Assembly (NCBI RefSeq): GCF_019679455.1
Contig: NZ_JAIEZQ010000002.1
Span: forward strand, 682,001-746,000
Origin: Nocardioides jiangsuensis
Lineage (GTDB): Bacteria > Actinomycetota > Actinomycetes > Propionibacteriales > Nocardioidaceae
Length of the DNA stretch: 64,000 nt
Direction of reading: 5' to 3'
Shown: one piece after another, positions 38,567 to 47,643 of the stretch
Layout: each line of letters starts with the position of its first letter
How positions within the stretch are numbered: the first letter of the stretch is position 1
Program-made: the position numbers and the translations under genes
The notes under the pieces: generated by a model
Told to the model about the DNA's origin: nothing
The model's input: only the letters and a program-made list of their open reading frames with translations
The model's database searches: none

Positions 38567-40114
38567 TCAGGCGGGCACCGCTCCCGGGCGGCCGCTCTCG
38601 ACCACCCAGCTCGCGTCCGTCACGGCCGGCGCGACCGGGTCGGTCGCCGACGAGACGACCCGGTAGTCGGTGCGCCACGTGTCGGGCGTGACGACGCAGC
38701 GGGAGTAGCCGCGCCGGTCCGGGTTGACGTACTTCACGTGCGGGTTGGCGGACGTGGCCGCCTTGATCGCACCGGCCCAGCCGCAGTCGGAGCTGATCGA
38801 CGTACCCACGAACTCGGTCGCGAGGACCTCGGACCCGGGTCGGGAGAAGTCGGCGAGCAGGTCGTTGACCCAGGCCGAGTGCCAGTCGCCGGTGAGGACG
38901 ACGGGGTTGGACGGGCGGCTCCGGTCCAGGTAGGTGAGGAACCGGTCGCGAGAGACGGCGTACCCGTCCCACTGGTCGTGGTTGACCGAGAGCCCCGGAC
39001 CGGTGTCGTAGTCGTACTGCGCCATGATCGTCTGCTGCGCGACGACGTTCCAGGTCGCCCGGGACGCGGCCAGGTTGTCGAAGAGCCAGCGCTCCTGCGC
39101 GTCGCCCAGCAGCGTGCGCGAGGGGTCCATGACGTCGGGGTGCTGGGGACCGCCCGGGAACGCCTCGGTGAGCTGGTCGGAGCGGTACTGCCGGGTGTCG
39201 AGCACGTGGAAGGTCGCCAGCGAGCCGTAGTCCAGACGGCGGTGCAGCCGGATGTCGGGGCCGCTGGGCCGCTGCGGACGGCGGAGGGGGAGGTGCTCGT
39301 AGTAGGCCTGGAAGGCGTTGGCGCGCAGCTGCAGGAACCGCTGCGGGTCGTTGGACGCCTCGCCATCCGGCTGGGAGACCGCCCCGGCCCAGTTGTTCTC
39401 GACCTCGTGGTCGTCGAAGGTCAGCACGAACGCGAACGCGGCGTGCGCGGCCTGCAGGTCCGGGGAGGACTTGTACTTCGCGTGGTTGAGCCGGAAGTCG
39501 GCGAGGGACTCGTGGTCGCGGCCCTCGTAGGTGTAGTCGCCCACGTGCACGACGAGGTCGAGGTCCTCCTCGGCCATCGTCCGGTAGGCGGCGTACCGGC
39601 CTCCTGCCCAGGCCTGGCAGGAGGCCAGCGCGAAGGAGACCCGGGCGGGGGTGGACCCCGCGGCCGGCGCGGTGCGGGTGCGGCCGACCCGGCTGGTCTC
39701 CTTGCCGGCGCGGAAGCGGTAGTAGTACTCGCGCTCGGGCTCGAGGCCGGTCACCTCCGCGTGCACGGAGTGCGCGAGCTCGGGGGCCGCGGTCTCGGTG
39801 CCGGCCCGCACCACGGTGGCGAACGCCGGGTCGGTGGCCACCTGCCAGCTCACCTCCAGCTGGTACGGCGGCATGCCGCCCAGCCCGTCGGCAGCCAGTG
39901 GCTGGGGGGCCAGCCGGGTCCACAGGACCACGCCGTCCGGGGTCGGGTCACCCGAGGCGACGCCGAGCGTGAACGGGTCGTCGGGGAAGCGGGGCGCTGC
40001 CCAGGCGGGCGCGGAGGAGAAGCCGTACATGGCGGCGGTGGCGGCCGCGCTCGCGCCGCCGGTGAGGGCGAGGAAGCCGCGTCGGGACAGGCGGCTGCTG
40101 GACGTGGGGTGCAT
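38567..40114 (-). CDS. phoD: Alkaline phosphatase D, Tat-exported
   Basis: This 515-aa secreted phosphodiesterase/phosphomonoesterase releases phosphate from organic compounds. It opens with a twin-arginine signal (LSRRGFLALTGG) cleaved near APAWA. The PhoD N-terminal domain is followed by the metallophosphoesterase core, with the metal-ligand motifs SFALASCQAW, VHVGDYTYEG and FDDHEVENNW. GGAGG lies nine bases before the ATG. PhoD is usually under PhoP control. Only one loose Pho-box-like heptamer was seen upstream, so regulation is unproven. A perfect terminator follows. Confidence 0.93.
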   Translation of the reverse strand: MHPTSSSRLSRRGFLALTGGASAAATAAMYGFSSAPAWAAPRFPDDPFTLGVASGDPTPDGVVLWTRLAPQPLAADGLGGMPPYQLEVSWQVATDPAFATVVRAGTETAAPELAHSVHAEVTGLEPEREYYYRFRAGKETSRVGRTRTAPAAGSTPARVSFALASCQAWAGGRYAAYRTMAEEDLDLVVHVGDYTYEGRDHESLADFRLNHAKYKSSPDLQAAHAAFAFVLTFDDHEVENNWAGAVSQPDGEASNDPQRFLQLRANAFQAYYEHLPLRRPQRPSGPDIRLHRRLDYGSLATFHVLDTRQYRSDQLTEAFPGGPQHPDVMDPSRTLLGDAQERWLFDNLAASRATWNVVAQQTIMAQYDYDTGPGLSVNHDQWDGYAVSRDRFLTYLDRSRPSNPVVLTGDWHSAWVNDLLADFSRPGSEVLATEFVGTSISSDCGWAGAIKAATSANPHVKYVNPDRRGYSRCVVTPDTWRTDYRVVSSATDPVAPAVTDASWVVESGRPGAVPA

Positions 40115-40212
40115 GGACTGAGACCTCCGAGTAGGTGGGAGGTGTCAGTCAGTCAGGCGCGGGGAACCGGCTCCGGAAGCGGAGGTGAAATGCGGCCTAC
40201 GTCCGGATGTCG

Positions 40213-41745
40213 TCAGTCCCCGGGTCGGGGCTGCAGCGGAGCCGTGGCCGGGCCCTGGAGGACCTGCCCGTCGACCCCGAAGCGGGATCCGTGGCAGGGG
40301 CACTCCCAGGTGCGCTCCACGTCGTTGAACGCGACCAGGCAGCCCATGTGGGTGCACACCGCCGACACGCAGTGCAGCGTCCCGTCCTCGTCGCGATGGG
40401 TGGCCCAGGTGCCGCCCTTGTCGCTGACCACGGCGGCCTCACCGGGGCGTACCGCGGTGACGTCGTCGACGTCGCGGACGCGGGCCGCGATCCGGGCGCC
40501 GGCCCAGCCGCGGACGGTCCGCAGCGCGGCCCTGGTCGCCGACTGCGCCTCGGGAGCCAGCTTGAGCCGTCGCGGGTGGTAGACGTCCGCCCACGGCGGC
40601 GGGTGCCCCTCGATGTGGTCGCGCAGCAGGGTCCCGGCCAGGGCGCCGTTGGTCATCCCCCAGCCGCCGAAGCCGGTGGCCACCCAGACCCGGCTGGTCC
40701 GCGGGTGCAGCGGGCCGATGAACGGCAGCCCGTCGGGGGTGAAGTTGTCCTGCGCGGCCCACACGTGCTCGACGCGCTCCACTGCGGTGTGGCTGGTGAA
40801 CCAGTCCACGAGGTCGTCGAGCCGGGCGCGGGCGTCGGCCGCGCCGGGCGTGAACGGTGCGCCGGTGGCGATCAGGAGCCGTCCGCCCCCGTCGTGGGGG
40901 GCGGTGCGCAGCGACCGCGTGTCGGAGCCGGCGCTGATGTACATGCCGTGCGGGGCGTCGCGCTCGGCGACCGGGCCGGCGACGGCGAACTCGCGGCTCG
41001 TGTGCATCCGCGCGAAGAGCAGGGACCGGTCGAAGAGCGGGAAGTGGGTCGCGACCACGGTGTGCTCGGCGCGTACCCGGTGCCCGTCGGCGGTGCGCAC
41101 AGCGGGCCTGCCGCGCTCCTCGAGCCCGGTCACCGTGGTGCCCTCCCAGATCCGGCCGCCGTGGGCGAGCAGGTCGTCGGTGAGCGCGTCGAGGTAGCGC
41201 AGCGGGTGGAACTGCAGCTGGTCCTCGACCTGGACGCCGCCCACGGTGGGGAACGGCAGGCCGGTGTCGTGCGTGAAGCGGGCCGGAAGGCCGAGCCGGC
41301 GGGCGGCGGCCGCCTCGTCGTGCAGCGTGGTCAGGTCCTCGACGTCCTCGGAGAACAGGTACGCCGGCCGCTCCTCGAGGTCGCAGTCGACCCCCAGCCG
41401 CCGTACGACGTCCGCCACGTGCAGCATCGCCGCCGTCTGGCTCTCCACGAACGCCGCCGCGGTCTGCTCGCCGTGCCGACGCCCGAGGGCGGCGAGCCGG
41501 GCGCCCTGGAGGACCGAGACCTTGGCCGTGGTGTGACCGGTCACCCCGGCGCCCACGACGTGCCTCTCCAGCACCGCGACCCTCCGGCCGGCCCGGGCCA
41601 GCTCGCGCGCGACGCTCAGCCCGGCGATGCCGGCGCCGACGACCACGACGTCCGCGAGCTCGTCCCGGGCCAGGGCCGGGAACCGCTGGCCGCGGTCCTC
41701 GGTGCCCCAGACGGTGCCCGAGCCGGCGGATGCCTCGTGTCCCAT
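40213..41745 (-). CDS. FAD-dependent oxidoreductase with C-terminal Rieske domain
   Basis: This 510-aa two-domain redox protein has residues about 30-390 as a DAO-type flavoprotein (VVVGAGIAGLSVARELARAG; late FAD motif VWVATGFGGWGMTNGALAG). The C-terminal 80 residues are a Rieske [2Fe-2S] domain with CTHMGCLV and CPCHGSRF, giving the Cys-His/Cys-His ligands. No Tat signal is seen, so it appears cytoplasmic. The substrate and electron partner are unknown, although glycine/sarcosine-oxidase-like amine oxidation is plausible. Proteins of this architecture are widespread in actinobacteria. A 493-base gene-free stretch lies upstream. Confidence 0.9.
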   Translation of the reverse strand: MGHEASAGSGTVWGTEDRGQRFPALARDELADVVVVGAGIAGLSVARELARAGRRVAVLERHVVGAGVTGHTTAKVSVLQGARLAALGRRHGEQTAAAFVESQTAAMLHVADVVRRLGVDCDLEERPAYLFSEDVEDLTTLHDEAAAARRLGLPARFTHDTGLPFPTVGGVQVEDQLQFHPLRYLDALTDDLLAHGGRIWEGTTVTGLEERGRPAVRTADGHRVRAEHTVVATHFPLFDRSLLFARMHTSREFAVAGPVAERDAPHGMYISAGSDTRSLRTAPHDGGGRLLIATGAPFTPGAADARARLDDLVDWFTSHTAVERVEHVWAAQDNFTPDGLPFIGPLHPRTSRVWVATGFGGWGMTNGALAGTLLRDHIEGHPPPWADVYHPRRLKLAPEAQSATRAALRTVRGWAGARIAARVRDVDDVTAVRPGEAAVVSDKGGTWATHRDEDGTLHCVSAVCTHMGCLVAFNDVERTWECPCHGSRFGVDGQVLQGPATAPLQPRPGD

Positions 41746-42238
41746 GCGGGACTCCCTTCACGTGCGACACCTGCAGTCTCTACCCGTCTCTACCCAGCCG
41801 GGTCCGGCTCAGACGACACGCCGCCGGCGAGGTCCGGTATGCGGCGAAGAGAGGGGACGGGGGCTGCATGTACCGGACCGCAAAGGGCACGGGTCGTCAG
41901 GTGTTCCTCGCGGTCTAGCAGCAGGCTGAGCAGGGACGCCGGGGTCGCCCCGGCACATCGTGAGTACACCGTGTCGGGGCGACCCGCTGCGCAGGAAGCC
42001 GCCGAGCGCCACCGCGGTGACCCCCGCGCCGGCGAGCGAGACCGCGGCGCCCGGCGACCACCTGCCTGGAGCGCGACGTCCTCACCCGGCCGAGCCTGCG
42101 CGAACTGTCTGAACTGCCGGTGTACCCCGGCAAAACGGAGCATGATCAGCGGCGACGCGTCGAGCGTTTCCCGGACCGTCGGCCGGGGTATCCGGCAGGC
42201 GCCCCGCGTCCGCGGGCACACGAGAAAGAGAAGAACCT
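41746..42238 (+). other. Gene-free stretch with a strong hairpin
   Basis: There is no supportable gene in 493 bases. A hairpin sits at 41942-41985: GGGTCGCCCCG pairs with CGGGGCGACCC, and CAC/GTG extend it past one mismatch, with a loop of about 14 bases. Just upstream, ATG 41868 opens a 16-codon frame with a G-rich leader, too short to claim. Open frames on the minus strand here have no start or homology that I recognise. Confidence 0.4.
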
Positions 42239-42790
42239 GTGACCAGCATGTCGCCCGAGCGCAACCACGCCGAGTCCGAGCCGGAGGACACCTCGGAGAG
42301 GGACAGCACGACCGTGGAGGACGAGAAGTCCGAGGCCGAGAAGAAGGACGAGACCCAGCACGAGCAGCTGACGCGGAACTTCAACGAGCTCCTCCAGGAG
42401 CTGCGGGTCACCCAGACCGGCGTGCAGATCCTCACCGGCTTCCTGCTGACCCTGCCGTTCACCGAGCGGTTCGCCGACCTCGACAACGTGCAGAAGTTCG
42501 CCTACCTCGCGGTGCTCTGCGGCTCGGTCATCGCCACCGGCCTGATCATCGGCCCGGTCGCCTTCCACCGCATCCTGTTCCGGCAGGGGGAGCGGCGCTG
42601 GCTGGTGCACGCCGCCAACCAGGCGGCCCGGGCCGGCCTGCTGATGCTGGCGCTGACCACCTCCGGGGTGGTGTGGCTGGTCTTCGACCTGGTCACCAAC
42701 CGGACCGCGGCGAACGTGGCGGGCAGCCTGGCGCTGATCTTCTTCGCCGGCTTGTGGGCCGGGGTGCCGGTGATCTCGCGGCGGCGCTGA
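42239..42790 (+). CDS. DUF6328-type small membrane protein
   Basis: This 183-aa protein has an acidic, Lys-rich N-terminus (about 1-45, probably helical) followed by four hydrophobic segments, including VQILTGFLLTLPF and FAYLAVLCGSVIATGLIIGPVAF. The block ELLQELRVTQTGVQIL is typical of a conserved actinobacterial family that I recall as DUF6328. The function is unknown. GTG 42239 follows a purine-rich AGAAAGAGAAG leader. ATG 42248 is an alternative. It converges on the STAS gene 28 bases away. Confidence 0.8.
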   Translation: MTSMSPERNHAESEPEDTSERDSTTVEDEKSEAEKKDETQHEQLTRNFNELLQELRVTQTGVQILTGFLLTLPFTERFADLDNVQKFAYLAVLCGSVIATGLIIGPVAFHRILFRQGERRWLVHAANQAARAGLLMLALTTSGVVWLVFDLVTNRTAANVAGSLALIFFAGLWAGVPVISRRR

Positions 42791-42818
42791 CGCCGGTCGC
42801 TCCCGCGGGGCGTCCGGG

Positions 42819-43169
42819 TCAGTGGGCCCGGGCGTCCTGGGGGAGCGCGTCGTCGAGCGAGGCGTGGATGGTGAACACCTTCTCCAGGTTCGTGATCCGG
42901 AAGAGCTTGCGCAGGTGGTCGCCGGTGAAGACCAGCGCGAGCGAACCCTTGAAGGTGTGCACCCGCCGTCGGGCGCCGATCAGGGCGCCGAGGCCCGTGG
43001 AGTCGAGGAAGCTGACCTCGCTGAAGTCCAGCACGAGATGGATCCTGCCGTCGACGACGAGGTCGTTGATGGTGTCGCGGAGCAGCGGGCTGGTCGCGTA
43101 GTCGACCTCCCCGCGCGCCGTGACAACGGTGTGCTCGCCGTGGTTCTGCACGTCGACTTCGAGTAGCAC
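42819..43169 (-). CDS. STAS-domain anti-sigma factor antagonist
   Basis: This 116-aa SpoIIAA/RsbV-like anti-anti-sigma protein binds an anti-sigma kinase in its unphosphorylated form. The phospho-acceptor Ser is in FLDSTGLGALIGARR. The fold begins LEVDVQNHGEHTVVTARGEVDY. GTG 43169 has AGGAGAGG upstream. The open frame reaches 43586 but is unsupported. Neither an anti-sigma kinase nor a SigB/F-type sigma gene is adjacent. The SpoIIE phosphatase at 18265 is the kind of enzyme that would reactivate it, but that pairing is not shown. Confidence 0.9.
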   Translation of the reverse strand: MLLEVDVQNHGEHTVVTARGEVDYATSPLLRDTINDLVVDGRIHLVLDFSEVSFLDSTGLGALIGARRRVHTFKGSLALVFTGDHLRKLFRITNLEKVFTIHASLDDALPQDARAH

Positions 43170-43357
43170 GTGGTCCTCTCCTGGTGCAGCAGGCCGTGGT
43201 TCACCTCGCTGCTTGAGTGGACGGCCGTGAGGGAGTCTCGCACATCCCGTGGCGGTATGGGCGTTTCGAGGCGGCCGAATGTCTAGGCGGTCCGGGCGGA
43301 GGGGACTCGCGCGACCCGCGTCGGGCCGCGGCTCCCGGTCCCTCGCCGTGGGCCGGG

Positions 43358-43540
43358 TCAGTCGGTTCGCTGTGTCGGGAAGTCCGGGTCCGTGGTGTCG
43401 TCCAGGCCGAGCAGCCGGTCCACCGTGGCCTGGTCCAGCGGGGCGGGCGCGGCGCTCGCGGCCACGATGAGGCCGGAGACGAGCTCGATCTCGTCCATCA
43501 GCTCGGCATCGTGGAGATGGGTGGCGATCAGGTCGTGCAC
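43358..43540 (-). CDS. Small conserved-type actinobacterial protein, 60 aa
   Basis: GTG 43540 is preceded by AAAGGAG seven bases away, a strong ribosome site, and opens a 60-residue acidic frame. The stretch ELMDEIELVSGLIVAAS, followed by LDQATVDRLLGL, resembles small proteins that I recall as common in actinobacteria with the pattern of an amphipathic helix and a short Asp/Leu-rich second helix. No function is known to me. It lies between the STAS gene and the divergent MoxR operon, so a signalling role would be guesswork. Confidence 0.65.
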   Translation of the reverse strand: MHDLIATHLHDAELMDEIELVSGLIVAASAAPAPLDQATVDRLLGLDDTTDPDFPTQRTD

Positions 43541-43719
43541 AATCGGCTCCTTTCGTCCCCCTGCTCTCCTGACAACGACTCGGCACGGGCGCGGTTAGTG
43601 GCCCGTCCGGGTGGTTCGGTATGAGGAGAAAAGACTAGTCGCTCCCGGCATGGCTCCCATCGTCCTGGTCGCCCCGAACCGCGATGGCCCCTTGGGAGCG
43701 GCGTCCTACTGTGGAGAAC

Positions 43720-45102
43720 ATGAGCCAGCCCACGTCGCTCGGTGGCCTGCGCGAGCACGGCTACCGGTCCCGCTCGGTCAAGGCCGAGATCCGCTCGAAC
43801 CTGCTGGAGAGGCTGCGCTCCGGGGACACCGCCTTCCCGGGGATCGTCGGTTTCGACGACACGGTCCTGCCGCAGCTCGAGAGCGCCCTGCTCGCCGGAC
43901 ACGACCTGGTCCTCCTCGGCGAGCGCGGCCAGGGCAAGTCCCGCCTCATGCGCACCCTCGTGGCGCTCCTCGACGAGTGGAGCCCGGTGGTCGCGGGGTG
44001 CGAGATCAACGACGACCCCCTCGCCCCGGTGTGCACCCGCTGCCGGCGGCTGGCCGCGGAGCTCGGCGACGACCTGCCGGTGGCCTGGCGGCACCGCGAC
44101 CAGCGGTACGTCGAGAAGCTGGCCACGCCGGACACCAGCGTCGGCGACCTGGTGGGCGACGTGGACCCGGTGAAGGTCGCGGAGGGGCGCACCCTCGGGG
44201 ACCCCGAGACCGTCCACTACGGGCTCGTGCCGCGCACCCACCGCGGCATCTTCGGACTCAACGAGCTGCCCGACCTCGCCGAGCGGATCCAGGTCGCGAT
44301 GTTCAACGTCCTCGAGGAACGCGACATCCAGGTCCGCGGCTACTCGCTGCGACTGCCGCTCGACCTGCTGCTCGTGGCCACCGCCAACCCCGAGGACTAC
44401 ACCAACCGTGGCCGGATCATCACCCCGCTCAAGGACCGGTTCGGCGCCGAGATCCGCACCCACTACCCGTACGAGGTCGCGGAGGAGGTCGCGCTCATCG
44501 GCCAGGAGTCGGCGCTGGTGGCCGACGTACCCGAGCACCTGCTCGAGGTGGTCGCCCGGCTCACCCGCGGCCTGCGCGAGTCCTCCTCGATCGACCAGCG
44601 CTCGGGGGTCAGCGCCCGGTTCGCGATCGCGGCGGCCGAGGCGGTCGCCGCCTCCGCGCTGCGCCGCAGCGCCCGTTCTGGGGAGCCCGCGGCGGTGGCC
44701 CGGATCTGCGACGTGCCGACCGTGGTCCCCACCCTCCTGGGCAAGGTGGAGTTCGAGATGGGGGAGGAGGGCCGCGAGGTCGAGGTGGTGCACCACCTGC
44801 TGCGACTGGCGACGGCGGAGACGTTCCGCGCGCGGCTCGCGGGCCTCGACCTGTCCGGGTTCACGGAGATCTTCAGCGAGGGGTCGACCGTGGAGACCGG
44901 CGAGCTGGTCCCGGCCGAGGAGCTGCTCGGCCAGTTCGGGACCATCCCGGGCCTGTCGAAGGTGCTCGACCGGCTCGGGGACGGCGACGACGCGTCGGCC
45001 GGACACGTCGCGGCTGCCGTCGAGCTGGTGCTGGAGGGGCTGCACCTGACCCGGCGCATCGACAAGGAGACGCTCGACGGCCGCTCGGTCTACGGAGCCT
45101 GA
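43720..45102 (+). CDS. MoxR-like AAA+ ATPase
   Basis: This 460-aa AAA+ protein is of the magnesium-chelatase/MoxR clade. Walker A is GERGQGKSRL, the Walker B region is GIFGLNELPDL, and the sensor strand LLLVATANPEDYTNRGRI precedes the arginine-finger area LKDRFGAEIRTHYP. MoxR ATPases work with VWA proteins to remodel or load cofactors into protein complexes, and the partner follows two bases later. GGAG lies just before ATG 43720. The frame extends 12 codons upstream without support. The client complex is unknown. Confidence 0.9.
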   Translation: MSQPTSLGGLREHGYRSRSVKAEIRSNLLERLRSGDTAFPGIVGFDDTVLPQLESALLAGHDLVLLGERGQGKSRLMRTLVALLDEWSPVVAGCEINDDPLAPVCTRCRRLAAELGDDLPVAWRHRDQRYVEKLATPDTSVGDLVGDVDPVKVAEGRTLGDPETVHYGLVPRTHRGIFGLNELPDLAERIQVAMFNVLEERDIQVRGYSLRLPLDLLLVATANPEDYTNRGRIITPLKDRFGAEIRTHYPYEVAEEVALIGQESALVADVPEHLLEVVARLTRGLRESSSIDQRSGVSARFAIAAAEAVAASALRRSARSGEPAAVARICDVPTVVPTLLGKVEFEMGEEGREVEVVHHLLRLATAETFRARLAGLDLSGFTEIFSEGSTVETGELVPAEELLGQFGTIPGLSKVLDRLGDGDDASAGHVAAAVELVLEGLHLTRRIDKETLDGRSVYGA

Positions 45103-45104
45103 CC

Positions 45105-47054
45105 GTGTCCCGGCACCGGTTCAGGTACGGCCCCTGGCACGGGGGGCGCGACCCGCTCGCGCCGCCGTACGACGTCCGCGAGGCGCTCGACGAGGTCGGC
45201 CGCGAGGTGCTGGCCGGAGGGTCGCTCCGTGAGGCGCTGCGGGAGCTGATGCGTCGTGGTCTCGACGGCCGGCGCGGGCTCGACGACCTGTCCGAGCGGG
45301 TACGCCGGATGCGCGAGCGGGCCCGCCGCCAGGGCGACCTCGGCGGCACCCTGGACCAGGTCCGGGCGGTGCTCGACCAGGCGCTCGCCGCGGAGCGGGA
45401 CACCCTGGCGGGGGAGGAGGGTGACGACGCCCGCATGGCGGAGATGGAGCTCGCCACCATCCCCGACGACGTGGCCGGCGCCGTCCGTGCCCTCGACGAC
45501 TACGCCTGGCACTCGCCGGAGGCGCGGGCGGCCTACGAGTCGATCCAGCAGATGCTGCGCCGGGAGGTCCTCGACGCGCAGTTCGCGGGGCTCAAGCAGG
45601 CGCTGTCCTCCGACGACCCGGCCGCGATGGAGCGGGTCAAGGACATGCTCGCCGACCTGAACGCGCTGCTCGCCGCCCACGCCCGCGGCGAGGACACCAC
45701 GGACCGGTTCGCGGAGTTCATGGATCGGCACGGCGACCTGTTCCCCGAGCATCCCGAGAACGTCGACGAGCTGATCGACGCGCTCGCCCGACGCCAGGCC
45801 GCGGCGGACCGGATGATGGCCTCGCTCTCGCCCGACCAGCGGGAACAGCTCGCCCAGCTGATGAGCGACGCGCTCGCCGACCCCGATCTCGCCTCGGAGA
45901 TGACGCAGCTGTCCGACAACCTGCGCGCGCTGCGCCCCGGGCTGGGCCGTGACCCGGTCTCGATGCGGCCCGGCGGGGAGGCGCTGGGGTACAGCGCCGC
46001 CGTGGAGGCGGTGGCCGAGCTCGCCGACCTCGAGGCGCTGGAGCAGCAGCTGGGCCAGGGCCTGCCCGGGTCGACGCTGGACGACGTGGACGTGGAGGCA
46101 CTCGAGCGGCACCTCGGCGGGGACGCCGCCGCGGACCTGCGGGCACTGCGCGAGCTGGAGCACGAGCTCGAGCGGCAGGGCTTCGTCACCCGGGACGACG
46201 ACGGGCTGCGGCTGACCCCGCGGGCGGTGCGACGGCTGGGGGAGACCGCGCTGCGCCGGGTGTTCAGCCAGCTCGAGGCGTCCGGCACCGGAGACCACGA
46301 CGACCGGCGCACCGGGGCGGCCGACGAGCCGACGGGGCTGACCCGGCCCTGGGTCTTCGGCGACGACCTGCCGATCGACGCGGTCCGCACCGTGTCCAAC
46401 GCGCTGCGCCGGGGCGGGGGAGTGGGCTCGGGCCGGCTGCTGGTCGAGGACTTCGAGGTGGTCGAGACCGAGCGCCGTACGACGGCTGCGGTGGCGCTGT
46501 GCGTCGACCTGTCCTACTCGATGGTGCACGAGGGCCGCTGGGGGCCGATGAAGCAGACCGCCCTCGCGCTGTCCCACCTCGTCGAGACCCGGTTCCGGCA
46601 GGACGCGCTCCAGGTCATCGGCTTCGACCTCTCCGCGCGCCGCCTGTCACCGGTGCAGCTCGCCGGGGTCGAGCCGGAGTGGGTCCAGGGGACCAACCTC
46701 CAGCACGCGCTGATGATCGCCGCGCGGCACCTGCGCCGCCATCCCGACGCCGAGCCGGTGGTGCTGGTGGTGACCGACGGCGAGCCGACCGCGCACCTGC
46801 TCGAGGACGGCACCCCGTGGTTCAGCTGGCCGACGACGCACGCCACGCTGCGCGCCACGATCGGCCAGGTCGACGAGCTGACCCGGTACGGCGCCGCGCT
46901 CAACTTCTTCATGCTCGGCGAGGACCCCGGGCTGGCGCGCTTCGTCGACGCGGTGGCCCGCCGCGCGGGCGGGCGGGTGTTCACCCCGGACCTGTCCCGG
47001 CTGGGCGAGTACGTCGTCGCGGACTACCTGCGCGCGCGCCGCGGCCGCCGGTAG
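45105..47054 (+). CDS. VWA-domain partner of the MoxR ATPase
   Basis: This 649-aa protein has a long, charged, helical N-terminal part (about 1-440, rich in Glu, Arg and Ala) and a C-terminal von Willebrand A domain. The MIDAS motif is CVDLSYSMVHEG, with further metal/ligand loops in WVQGTNLQHAL and VVTDGEPTAH. GTG 45105 follows the ATPase stop by two bases, with GGAG seven bases upstream. The large frame back to 43611 is a shadow. Its last 31 bases overlap the end of the converging TIGR03086 gene. Together with the ATPase it forms a MoxR-VWA chaperone-like pair. Confidence 0.9.
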   Translation: MSRHRFRYGPWHGGRDPLAPPYDVREALDEVGREVLAGGSLREALRELMRRGLDGRRGLDDLSERVRRMRERARRQGDLGGTLDQVRAVLDQALAAERDTLAGEEGDDARMAEMELATIPDDVAGAVRALDDYAWHSPEARAAYESIQQMLRREVLDAQFAGLKQALSSDDPAAMERVKDMLADLNALLAAHARGEDTTDRFAEFMDRHGDLFPEHPENVDELIDALARRQAAADRMMASLSPDQREQLAQLMSDALADPDLASEMTQLSDNLRALRPGLGRDPVSMRPGGEALGYSAAVEAVAELADLEALEQQLGQGLPGSTLDDVDVEALERHLGGDAAADLRALRELEHELERQGFVTRDDDGLRLTPRAVRRLGETALRRVFSQLEASGTGDHDDRRTGAADEPTGLTRPWVFGDDLPIDAVRTVSNALRRGGGVGSGRLLVEDFEVVETERRTTAAVALCVDLSYSMVHEGRWGPMKQTALALSHLVETRFRQDALQVIGFDLSARRLSPVQLAGVEPEWVQGTNLQHALMIAARHLRRHPDAEPVVLVVTDGEPTAHLLEDGTPWFSWPTTHATLRATIGQVDELTRYGAALNFFMLGEDPGLARFVDAVARRAGGRVFTPDLSRLGEYVVADYLRARRGRR

Positions 47055-47629
47055 GGGTCCCGGCCCAGGAGTGCGAGCAGGCGGTCGCCCGCCGCGGCGG
47101 TCGCCGGCACTTCGACCACCGGGCCGAACCGGCCCGGCCTGTCGTGGGCGGTGACGAGCAGCGGGACGAGCCGCAGCAGGTCCTCGGCCAGCGCCTCCGG
47201 GACCGCCAGTCGGGCGCCGCATGCCTCGGCGACGTCCCAGCCGTGCGTCGCCACCTCGAGCGCCCCCGCGCTGGTCAGCACCCGGGCGGTCAGCGGCCTG
47301 CCGTCGACCGAGACGTCGCCGCCCGACGGGTCGTTCGCCCACCCGCCGAGGAGGCGGCAGGCCCGGTCCCTCAGCGCCGCGACGGGGTCGCCGGTCCCGG
47401 CCGGGCCCGAGCGGCGGTCCACCCGGCGTACGTCGACCGCCTCCTGCAGCGCCTCCAGCGAGTCGTTCATGTGGTCCAGCAGCGCGCGCAGGTCCCACTC
47501 CGTGCACGGGGTGGGCGCGGTGTAGTCGGCCTCGGTGGCCAGCCGCAGGCTGCCCAGCATGTAGCCGATCGCGCGCTCGAGCAGCTCGACCCCGCCCCAC
47601 ACGGCCGCCGCCGGCGCCGGCCCGGTCAC
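47024..47629 (-). CDS. TIGR03086 / maleylpyruvate isomerase-like metal-binding protein
   Basis: This DinB-fold protein of about 201 aa has APTPCTEWDLRALLDHMNDSLEAL with a metal-binding His, then GWANDPSG and ALEVATHGWDVAEACGARL with a second His. Relatives are mycothiol-dependent enzymes or uncharacterised. GTG 47629 with AGGTGA upstream is preferred, and GTG 47638 would add three residues. The gene follows the SigG-like gene by about 14 bases and is probably in one operon with it. The 3' end overlaps the VWA gene tail. Confidence 0.87.
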   Translation of the reverse strand: MTGPAPAAAVWGGVELLERAIGYMLGSLRLATEADYTAPTPCTEWDLRALLDHMNDSLEALQEAVDVRRVDRRSGPAGTGDPVAALRDRACRLLGGWANDPSGGDVSVDGRPLTARVLTSAGALEVATHGWDVAEACGARLAVPEALAEDLLRLVPLLVTAHDRPGRFGPVVEVPATAAAGDRLLALLGRDPYRRPRRARR

Positions 47630-47643
47630 GTGCGTCACCTGGC

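Noticed and set aside
40178-40192. Possible Pho box upstream of phoD (TTTCACCTCCG on the minus strand)
   Set aside because: Only one heptamer-like unit is present. A functional Pho box needs direct repeats.
41868-41918. 16-codon plus-strand frame with a G-rich leader
   Set aside because: It is too short and without homology to call a gene. It is kept only as a finding with the nearby hairpin.
41809-42012. Minus-strand frame with a hydrophobic stretch starting upstream of GTG 42012
   Set aside because: The hydrophobic part lies before any start codon and right after an in-frame stop. The rest is Arg/Pro-rich noise.
43611-45104. 5' extension of the VWA frame across the MoxR gene
   Set aside because: The extension is out of frame with the clearly conserved MoxR ATPase. 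GTG 45105 with its ribosome site is the sensible start.
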